33,244 nucleotides of DNA from Acidobacteriota bacterium. GTDB lineage: Bacteria; Acidobacteriota; Terriglobia; Terriglobales; Acidobacteriaceae. The notes beneath the pieces were generated by a model. It saw only the letters and a program-made list of their open reading frames with translations, searched no databases and was not told where the DNA came from. Where the stretch lies: the NCBI GenBank assembly GCA_019244045.1, contig JAFATF010000584.1, positions 1 through 33,244 on the forward strand, given 5' to 3'. The translations under genes were made by a program, and so were the position numbers. Positions 26,386 through 33,244 of the stretch are shown here, piece by piece (the stretch's first letter is position 1; each line of letters starts with the position of its first letter).

Positions 26386-29144
26386 ATGTCTGAGGGGCCC
26401 CTGTGGTGCGGCGATGACCCCGAAAGCCGGCTCGCCGAATTGACCGCCGATAGTTCCAGTGCTGCCAAAGAGCAGCCTCTCCGCCGCGATGTCCGCTGCC
26501 TGGGGATGCTGCTGGGTCGAGTTCTGGTCGAGCTGGAAGGACAGGAGTTCTTCGATAGGGTGGAGCGGCTGCGCCGCTTGCTGATCCAGCATCGCGAACA
26601 GCTTCAGTCCGGGGCCCGCCCCGAACCAGCGCTCTTGCTCGAGGCGCGTCATCTGATCGCACGACTTAGCGTCGATCAGGTATACAAGATCACCAAGGCC
26701 TTCGCCATTTATTTCGAACTGACCAACCTTGCTGAGACCAATCACCGCAAGCGCCGCCGCCGAGCTGCCCGCTTACGCGTCGATCAAAAACCTGCCGCCG
26801 GCTCCTTTCGCGGAACGCTGATGCGTCTGCAAGCCGCAGGAAGATCGAAACAAGACATATGCGCCGTACTCGATAAAATAGCGGTGACCCCCGTCTTCAC
26901 TGCGCATCCCACCGAGGTCGCCCGCCATACCGTATTGTATAAACGCCGCCGTATTGCAGTCGCCCTCGAGCGCCTCGATCAGGTCCCGCTGGCGCACAGC
27001 GAAGCTCTTGATCAGGAAACGGAGATTCTGGCGGAGATTACCGCTCTGTGGCAGACCGATGAAGTTCGGCTCAAGAAGCCCACCGTGAGCAACGAAATCT
27101 ACATGGGGCTCGATTTTTTCCCCATGGTGTTGTTCGATACTGTACCTCGGCTCTATGAGGAACTGGACGAGTCATTAGCCGACATCTATGGCCTTCCGCA
27201 CTGCCTTCGGCGCTTGCCCAAGCTATTGAGCTTCGGCTCCTGGATTGGCGGCGATCGTGACGGCAATCCGTACGTGCTCGCCGGCAACACCGAAGAGGCG
27301 CTCCGAATGGCACGGCAGCACATCATCGATCACTACCTGGACCAGATCGATACGCTCGCCGGCCATCTCAGCGTCTCGTTGCGCAGAGTTCCGGTTTCTC
27401 TCGCCTTAACCGACCGCTTGCGCCATTACCAGGCCAAGCTGGGCCAGCAGTATTCCCGCTGGAAGCTCGTGTCCGAGGCGGAAAGCTATCGTTGCTTTCT
27501 GGACTACGTGAGTGCACGGTTGCGCTACAGCCGGGAGAATGCCTCGCAAGTGCATGCCTATCGGGAGGCTCCTGAGCTCGAACAGGATCTTGGGCTGGTG
27601 CGCGACAGTTTGGCGGAAAACGGCGGACGCAGGCTGGCCGAGAGGTGGCTCGATCCCCTGCTGACAAAAGTTCGCACATTTGGCTTACATCTACACACGC
27701 TCGATATCCGCCAGCATGCAACCGTTCATGCCCATGCCCTCGACGAGCTCGGGTCGGCGCTGGCGGAAAGTCGCCTGCCGGCGGCGCTCTCGGCGGCAAC
27801 CGTGGAGTTGCTGCAGACGCTGCGCACCATCGCTCGGCTCAAAAAGACCTACCCGGCGGAAGCGATTCGCTATTTCGTGATCAGCAACACGCGGTCGCAA
27901 CAAGACATCTTCACCCTGGTACGGCTGGCGTCGATTTCAGGCGTCCAGGTTCAAGCAAGTGCAAATGACCCAGGACTGATGCCGGTTCCGCTGTTTGAAA
28001 CCATTGACGCGCTCAGCGGCGCCGCCCGGATTATGGAGCAAGTCTGGTCTGCGCCTGAGTTCCAACCGCTGCTCAATTCCTGGGGCCGCTCGCACGAGGT
28101 GATGCTCGGCTACTCAGACTCCAACAAGATGGTGGCATGCTGACGAGCACCTGGGAACTCTACCGAGCACAACAGCAACTCTACCGAGTTGCTCGCGCCT
28201 GCGGCGTCGAATTGCGGCTGTTTCATGGTCGTGGAGGAACCGTGGGGCGAGGTGGCGGCCCGACCCATGGCGCTATCCTAGCGCAGCCGCCCGGCGATTT
28301 CGACGGACAGATTCGTATTACCGAGCAGGGCGAGGTCCTCAATTGGAAATACTCCGATCCGGTGCTGGCCGAGTGGAACCTGGAGTTGATGATCTCGGCC
28401 AGCCTCGAAGCCATGCTCCCGGTCGATCCCTCCGCTCAGCGCTTCGATCCGCAATGGGAGTCGGCCATGGAGGCCATGTCCCGGGATGCTTTCGCCTTCT
28501 ATCGTCAACACATCGCGGAAAACCCCGATATCATCGAGTACTTCGAGCAGGCCACGCCGGTCCATGAGCTCGAGCATGCGCGCATTGGTTCGCGTCCTGT
28601 GCGCCGGGCGGCAAGCCGCACCCTCGAAGATCTTCGTGCCATACCCTGGGTCTTCGGCTGGATGCAGTCTCGCCACGCCGTGCCCGCGTGGTTTGCCGTA
28701 GGTCATGCACTCGAGCGGTTTCGCTCGGCGGCGCCGGAACGGTGCCACCTGCTTGAGGAGATGATGTGTGGTTTTCCTCTCTTTTCCCAAATGATTCGCA
28801 ACGTGGAGATCGCGATGGCCAAGGCCGATCTCAGCATCGCCGCACTCTATGCCGAGATGGTGGACAATGTGGCGCTTCGCCAACGTGTCTTCGGAACCTT
28901 GGAGGAAGAGTTCTTGCGCACCAAGGCCCAAATTCTGCGCTTAACCGGACAAAAGGAGCTGTTGGAGAGCAATCCGGTGCTCTATCGATCGGTTCGTTTG
29001 CGCAATCCCTATGTCGATCCCATGAGCCTCATTCAGGTCGATCTCGTGCAGCGCAAACGTGCTGGGGCTTGCCAGGACGCACTCGACTACGCGATAGCCG
29101 CGACCATCAACGGCATCGCTGCAGGTCTGCACAATACCGGCTGA
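26386..29144 (+). pseudogene. ppc: Phosphoenolpyruvate carboxylase gene split by a one-base frameshift
   Basis: Carboxylates PEP to oxaloacetate. The two frames join to about 920 residues, the normal size. The first part (26386-28143) has the catalytic VFTAHPTE with H174 and ends HEVMLGYSDSNK. The family continues DGGMLTSTW; here one G is missing after base 28128, so the frame reads MVAC and stops. The second frame, from 28137, continues MLTSTWELYRAQ, holds the second catalytic loop FHGRGGTVGRGGGP, and ends in the conserved C-terminal NTG. Everything but this one base looks intact, so a sequencing or assembly error, or a very recent mutation, is likely. No other frame disruption is seen. Confidence 0.92.
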
Positions 29145-29153
29145 GAAGATTTC

Positions 29154-29866
29154 GTGGCAGAAGCGGGGAAATTCTCGCATCCGGCGTTCGGTCGACGGCT
29201 TGGCTTGTGGTCTATCGGGAGACTCTGCGCCGGCAACGAGTGCCCCGGGTGCGGGAGATGGCGCTCGAACTGTCGCTCCCGATCCCCCAAGTACGAGCCA
29301 GCCTCGCGCGCCTGTGCGCGAGCCATGCCTTCATGCGGCAGACAGACGGCGAGCTTTGGCGGCAGCGCCTTTTTCGCCGTCCCCACCGCATTTTCCGGCG
29401 CGCATCGCCAAGCGCTGCTGGTACAGCAAGTGTGTATCTGGGTTGCCTATCGCCGATTGCAATCCGCACACTCCTGAACCTCGGCATTCCCGCCATGTTA
29501 GGTCAGAATGCCCCGCTTGATGCCGCCGGCGGTTGCTGTAATTACCGGATGCCGATCCGCTGGCAAAGCGGTAAGCTGCGGTTGAGGCGTGGTGTACTTC
29601 ACGTGGCAGTTCCGGCCAGGGACTGGTACAAAGATGTGGTGTTTACCTGAAGGACAATGCTTCTGTTCCGGTCGGAACAGCATGTGAATCGCTGGTTTGC
29701 GCGATGGAAACCCCACGCGGCCGCAGTGTTCCTGCCCGCAGGTTGGGAATTGGGCGAAGCCTGGTACGCTGATCGCCTCAAACTCGATTGCCGCGCCAAG
29801 ACGGGGGGAAGCCAAAAGCGCTTCGCGAAGTTCGGCTTGCGAGGAGAGTTTTCGAAGCTAGCTTAA
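29154..29866 (+). pseudogene. Decayed MerB-like organomercurial-lyase gene with UGA at the catalytic Cys
   Basis: Related to MerB/alkylmercury-lyase proteins (C-Hg bond cleavage) by pattern. The pieces are: WLVVYRETLRRQRVPRVREM ... DGELWR (frame 2), FFAVPTAF (frame 0), RCWYSKC (frame 1), CIWVAY (frame 0), then LNLGIPAMLG ... GVLHVAVPARDWYKDVVFT, UGA at 29648-29650, RTMLLFRSEQHVNRW ... GLRGEFSKLA (frame 2). So the middle 100 bases need several frame changes, while the last 390 bases are in one frame but for the UGA. MerB Cys159 (SFCCHVHFFAS) aligns with the UGA. The first cysteine (CIW) is present but the Asp that usually follows (CxWD) reads V. It begins 10 bases after ppc. It could be a plain relic or a selenoprotein with sequence errors. 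Confidence 0.65.
29657..29683 (+). promoter_or_regulatory. SECIS-like hairpin after the in-frame UGA
   Basis: Stem CTGTTCC (29663-29669) with GGAACAG (29674-29680) is perfect over 7 bp around loop GGTC (29670-29673). A lower stem ATG/CAT (29657-29659, 29681-29683) is set off by a 3-base bulge on the 5' side. The loop starts 19 nt after the UGA. Bacterial SECIS elements lie directly after UGA with the loop about 16-37 nt away and a G at the loop start; E. coli fdhF has loop AGGUCU. The match may still be chance, since the same bases encode the conserved LFRSEQ. Confidence 0.4.
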
Positions 29867-29940
29867 GTGCATCTAAGAAAATGGGCGGGAAGGTCTGGCG
29901 CCGGTCTACCCAGCCTGGTGCGGGCGAGCCGCCATGCCGC

Positions 29941-30927
29941 ATGATGAGTTATCGGTTTAGACGGCTATTCTTCTGGTTGGCAGCAATTGCCACCCTGCTC
30001 TTGTGTCCAGCGCTTTTTGCCCAGCAACTTTCCAAGCGTCTTATTCTAAAAGATGGTTCTTACCAGCCGGCGGTGAAATGGGAAGTCCACGGCGATCGCG
30101 TGCACTATCTCAGCGCGGAACGCAATGAATGGGAGGACGTGCCTACGGCGTTGGTGGATTGGGATGCAACTAAGAAATACGAGGCTGAGTTGTTGGCCGG
30201 GCAGCGCTCGCCCGCGGCGGCTGAAATTGACCAGGAAATCGAGGCGGAACGCAAGGCGGAAGAAGCCAAAAGTCCGATCATCGTCCCTGGTCTACGCTTG
30301 CCCGAGGATGGGGGCGTGCTCTTACTCGACAACTTCGAAGGTCACCCGCAGTTAGACGAAATCCAGCAGACGGGCGGGGAGATCAACAAGAACACCAAAC
30401 GCAATATTCTGCGCGCCACAGTCAACCCCATAGCCAGCACAAAACAGAATATCGAGCTAACCGGCGCGCACGCCAAAGTCCAATCGCACACAGGTCAGCC
30501 GACGTTCTATATCAGTATCGATGAAGGCGGCGATATTTCGCCCGACCAGCCGCAGAAGACGGCAGCCGCTGAAAAGCCCTTCGATCCCGGGCGTTTTCGC
30601 ATAGTACGCATGGAGGTCAGGGGCGACAAGCGCATCGCCGGTAACATCAAGATCTCCATGGTCGGGAAAGTCAGGCAGCAAGAGAACCTAATTCCCGCCC
30701 ATTCCGAGCTGATGCCAGGTGGCAGCTGGATCAGACTGACTTCCGCAGCGCCGCTTAGCTCGGGCGAGTACGCCATTGCCGAGATGCTTGCTGATCAGGG
30801 TATGAATCTTTATGTGTGGGATTTCGGCGTCAACCCCGGCGCGCCAGGCAATGCCGGCGCCCAAAAGCCAGATCCGCGCCTCATCGACCAGGAGGCACAC
30901 AAGCCTGAAGAGCCCGAAAAACCTTAG
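29941..30927 (+). CDS. Secreted hypothetical protein, acidobacterial type
   Basis: A 328-residue protein. Residues 1-28 are a signal peptide (MMSYRFRRLFFWLAAIATLL, cleavage near LFAQ). The mature part begins LSKRLILKDGSYQPAVKWEV and includes RVHYLSAERNEWEDVPTALVDW, LRLPEDGGVLLLDNFEG, and GEYAIAEML near the end with VWDFGVNP. I recall proteins of this type from Acidobacteria, all without known function. The C-terminus is proline- and acid-rich. No catalytic or binding motif is evident; it may be an exported structural or envelope protein. The frame extends to 29788 inside the previous gene, but ATG 29941 places the signal peptide at the N-terminus. Confidence 0.8.
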   Translation: MMSYRFRRLFFWLAAIATLLLCPALFAQQLSKRLILKDGSYQPAVKWEVHGDRVHYLSAERNEWEDVPTALVDWDATKKYEAELLAGQRSPAAAEIDQEIEAERKAEEAKSPIIVPGLRLPEDGGVLLLDNFEGHPQLDEIQQTGGEINKNTKRNILRATVNPIASTKQNIELTGAHAKVQSHTGQPTFYISIDEGGDISPDQPQKTAAAEKPFDPGRFRIVRMEVRGDKRIAGNIKISMVGKVRQQENLIPAHSELMPGGSWIRLTSAAPLSSGEYAIAEMLADQGMNLYVWDFGVNPGAPGNAGAQKPDPRLIDQEAHKPEEPEKP

Positions 30928-31006
30928 TCTCCGCCGGATGCCCTGTCGGCTGTGATTCATGGCGCGCAGCGCGCGCACAAAATTGAGCACCGCTCGACCG
31001 GCGCTT

Positions 31007-31037
31007 GGAAGAGGCTCTTGGGGCCAAGAGCCCTTCC
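31007..31037. repeat. Strong hairpin between convergent genes
   Basis: GGAAG-A-GGCTCTTG / CAAGAGCC-CTTCC: 13 pairs with one bulged A around a GGGC loop. It lies between the ends of the secreted-protein gene and the diguanylate cyclase gene. No U-tract follows on either strand, so it may be a Rho-blocking or mRNA-stabilising hairpin, or a dispersed palindromic repeat. I see nothing else in the 30928-31208 gap. Confidence 0.4.
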
Positions 31038-31208
31038 GCCGTAACGAACGACTGGCTTGCGACCAAGCCGATAAATTGATTGTCCGGTCAGATCGGGCGC
31101 ATCGTCAGGCGCCCCCGGCCCGGGAAACGGACGGTGTGGCTAACGCGTGCCTGCTCGCGGGCATGAAGGTCGCCAGGCTAACAGAGCGGAGGCCGTTAGG
31201 CGCCAAGC

Positions 31209-32267
31209 TCACTGCTCGGCGGCGATCACGCCGCGTTGGGCTACGCCAATATTGTCGCGCGTCGTGTTTTTGACCAGGTACATCATCTCATCCGCCTGGC
31301 GGATAATGTCGTGCGGGGTTTTGGCATCATGGGGATAGGTAGCCAGGCCGATACTGGCTTTCACCGTAAGGTTCAGTCCCTCTTCACTGCAAAAGGGAGT
31401 GGTGCGCAGGTTATCGCGCAGGCGCTTGGCGACGTTCAGGGCGGCATCCTTGCTGGTCTGCGGCAGCAGAATCACGAATTCATCCCCGCCATAGCGGAAG
31501 GCATAGTCGATCAAGCGCAGCTGCGCTTTAATAAGGTAACCGATTTCCGCCAGTAACTTGCTGCCAATCAGATGACCATAGGTGTCGTTCACCTGCTTAA
31601 AGTGGTCCAGATCGATGAATAAAACCGTGAATTCATATGCAAAACGCGCCGAGCGATAGACCTCCGTTTCTAGCGTCTTATAGAGATGTCGGGCATTGTA
31701 GAGGCCGGTAACGTCGTCGGTGATGGTCAGTTCCTGGATCTTCTCGACGGCACGCGCATTTTCGATGGCAATGGCGGCGTAGTCGCACAACGATTGCAGG
31801 AAGAAAATCTCCTCGTCGCGGAAACCGTCCATATAAACATTGACCAGTTGAATCACCCCCAAAATACGATGCTTGGATCGTAGGGGCACGCAGATAATGG
31901 ACCGGGTTTCCCATTCGGTCATCACGTCGATGCGCTTGGCGAAGCGGGGATCGCTCCTGACATCGGGCACGATGAGCCGTTCCCCGTGTTTCGCTACCCA
32001 TCCGGCAATGCCTTCCCCGACCTTCAACCGTGCGTTCTTCAGCGTGTCAGCCGCATCGCCGACGGCGATCGCAAAATACAGCTCATTGCGCTGCTCGTCG
32101 ACCATGAGCAGCGACCAGGTATCCGGGCGGAAGTATTCCGCCATCTTTTCCATGATGGTCTGCAGGATTGAATCTAGATCGAGCGAGGAGGTCAGGGCCT
32201 TGGCCACGTCATGGAAGATCGTGACTTCTTGGACTTGCCGTTTGCCGGCCTTGGCGGCCTCAGTCAT
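31209..32267 (-). CDS. Diguanylate cyclase with GAF sensor domain
   Basis: Makes cyclic di-GMP from two GTP. In the 352-residue protein a GAF domain (about 25-172, with VGEGIAGWVAKHGERLIVPD and IICVPLRSK) precedes a GGDEF domain (about 180-345). The active site GGDEF is at 260-264, DLDHFKQVND lies before it, and R251-x-x-D254 five residues ahead of GGDEF is the allosteric I-site, so product inhibition is expected. There is no membrane segment or receiver domain; the GAF ligand is unknown. It is transcribed away from the RodZ-like gene with 225 bases between their starts. Confidence 0.95.
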   Translation of the reverse strand: MTEAAKAGKRQVQEVTIFHDVAKALTSSLDLDSILQTIMEKMAEYFRPDTWSLLMVDEQRNELYFAIAVGDAADTLKNARLKVGEGIAGWVAKHGERLIVPDVRSDPRFAKRIDVMTEWETRSIICVPLRSKHRILGVIQLVNVYMDGFRDEEIFFLQSLCDYAAIAIENARAVEKIQELTITDDVTGLYNARHLYKTLETEVYRSARFAYEFTVLFIDLDHFKQVNDTYGHLIGSKLLAEIGYLIKAQLRLIDYAFRYGGDEFVILLPQTSKDAALNVAKRLRDNLRTTPFCSEEGLNLTVKASIGLATYPHDAKTPHDIIRQADEMMYLVKNTTRDNIGVAQRGVIAAEQ

Positions 32268-32492
32268 CGCAACCTCGCAGGAAGCAAAATAATGGGCTGA
32301 TTATAGGCGGCGCTTCTCCCCAGGGGCAATAAAGCTTTAATAAGTAGCGAACCCATTGAGCCACGTCCGACAAAGACATACCAGGTTACGAGGGTGCCGC
32401 CCCCCGCCGAATTTTTGCCTCCGCCGCCATTGCCTTCGCCTATCATAGGGGAGGAGGCGGACCGGCTGCCTCTCTCGTTGCAGGAGCTAAGC

Positions 32493-33244
32493 GTGGCATC
32501 GTTCGGTGAAGGCCTGAAGCGCGAGCGGGAGAAGAAGAAGATAACCCTCGACCAGGTCTCGTTGTCTACTAAGATCAGCGTGCGCATGCTGCGCGCGCTC
32601 GAGGCAGATGAATTCGACCAACTTCCCGGCGGGATCTTTAATAAGGGATTCGTGCGCGCCTACGCTCGCTACCTCGGGCTCGATGAGGAACAGACCGTGG
32701 CCGGCTATGTCGGCGCCAGTAATCCCGTTGCGACTCCTCCACCAGAAGACCTGGAGCTTCGCGCCATGGCGGAGCAGAAGGATAAAGAGCGCCAACGACA
32801 GGCTCACCTGACCAGGGACTTCCCCTGGGGCTCGCTGGCCACGCTGCTCCTTCTCGTCGCGGTGGGCCTTTCCATTTGGGGCGTGCGCTCCGGGCGTACC
32901 TCCCCAACCACAAAAGCGGCGGCAAGCCAAGCCCCCGTTTCTGGGCAAGATCAAAGTGCGAAACCGGTTGCATCCTCGTCGCCCCTGGAGCGGTCTCGAC
33001 CTGGGGCAGAGAATGCCAGTCCCGCCGACAAGGAGGTCTCGCCTGGCATCACACCCGTCGCCTCCGAGGAGGCGAGATTGGCGCCTTCAGCAGAAACAGG
33101 CGGAAGCTTCACCGTTCTTGTCACAGCCGAAACCAATTCTTGGCTTTCAATCACCGCCGATGGAAAACCCATTTTCAGCGGTACCCTGATTGCTCCAGGC
33201 GAGCAGCTTGTCCGCGCCCGTGACGCGATTGTGATCCGAGCCGA
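32493..33244 (+). CDS. RodZ-like HTH membrane protein, incomplete at the right edge
   Basis: Two hundred and fifty codons from GTG 32493 run off the window. Residues about 3-75 form the N-terminal HTH typical of RodZ/HTH_25 proteins (FGEGLKREREKKKITLDQVS ... GGIFNKGFVRAYARYLGLDE). A charged linker is followed by one membrane helix (about 113-131, GSLATLLLLVAVGLSIWGV), a proline/serine-rich periplasmic linker, and, from about 205, the start of a DUF4115-like beta domain (FTVLVTAETNSWLSITADG). RodZ ties MreB to the cell-shape machinery; this family also includes plain regulators, so the role is inferred. AGGAG at 32482-32486 is 6 bases before the GTG, which settles the start. Confidence 0.88.
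   Translation, partial: MASFGEGLKREREKKKITLDQVSLSTKISVRMLRALEADEFDQLPGGIFNKGFVRAYARYLGLDEEQTVAGYVGASNPVATPPPEDLELRAMAEQKDKERQRQAHLTRDFPWGSLATLLLLVAVGLSIWGVRSGRTSPTTKAAASQAPVSGQDQSAKPVASSSPLERSRPGAENASPADKEVSPGITPVASEEARLAPSAETGGSFTVLVTAETNSWLSITADGKPIFSGTLIAPGEQLVRARDAIVIRA

Noticed and set aside
28766-29143. Upstream part of the plus-strand frame leading into the MerB-like gene
   Set aside because: It is a shadow of the ppc frame, rich in Arg/Gln/Cys; only the part after about 29154 resembles the lyase family.
28137-29144. The second ppc frame read as an independent gene
   Set aside because: It begins exactly where the family sequence continues and lacks the N-terminal catalytic histidine, so it is the second part of one broken gene.

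Overview
The window looks like chromosomal DNA of an Acidobacteriota (Terriglobia/Koribacter-like) bacterium. I infer this from the moderately high GC content, several small proteins of types I associate with that phylum (an LPAG-type 108-residue protein, an 83-residue XRE-type HTH protein, a 328-residue secreted protein), and a full-length bacterial Lhr helicase. KDO (3-deoxy-D-manno-octulosonate) genes imply a Gram-negative outer membrane with LPS. I see no rRNA, tRNA, CRISPR array, insertion sequence or phage gene.

Layout. 1-655: two small uncertain minus-strand ORFs. 973-4998: a minus-strand oxidoreductase cluster (SDR, SRPBCC membrane protein, zinc alcohol dehydrogenase, SDR). 5109-5660: relic of a sensor histidine kinase. 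5766-7084: DUF2784 membrane protein, short HTH protein, one doubtful ORF. 7143-9996: a FHA-GAF-AAA+ sigma-54 activator divergent from a small LPAG-type gene, whose 580-base upstream region holds a sigma-54-like site and three successive terminator-like hairpins. 10004-14362: Lhr helicase. 14444-15076: kdsC. 15306-26143: an unbroken minus-strand run which, in transcription order, is pyrG, kdsA, a K+ channel, kdsD, a broken proS, a DUF4845-like protein, a class A penicillin-binding protein and a TPR protein. 26386-30927: plus strand, a frameshifted ppc, a decayed MerB-like organomercurial-lyase gene and a secreted protein. 31209-32267: GAF-GGDEF diguanylate cyclase (minus). 32493-33244: start of a RodZ-like gene that runs off the window.

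Function. The central theme is envelope synthesis. KdsD makes arabinose-5-phosphate, KdsA condenses it with PEP, KdsC dephosphorylates the product, and PyrG makes the CTP later needed to activate KDO. The class A PBP builds peptidoglycan, and the RodZ-like protein may link to cell shape.

Most unusual observations: (1) in the MerB-like gene an in-frame UGA sits at the position of the catalytic cysteine (Cys159 of plasmid MerB) and is followed 19 nt later by a hairpin with a GGUC loop, resembling a bacterial SECIS element, although the upstream half of the gene is frameshifted; (2) two housekeeping genes, proS and ppc, each carry a frameshift, and the proS product has also lost conserved residues; (3) the leader with three hairpins beside the sigma-54 activator.
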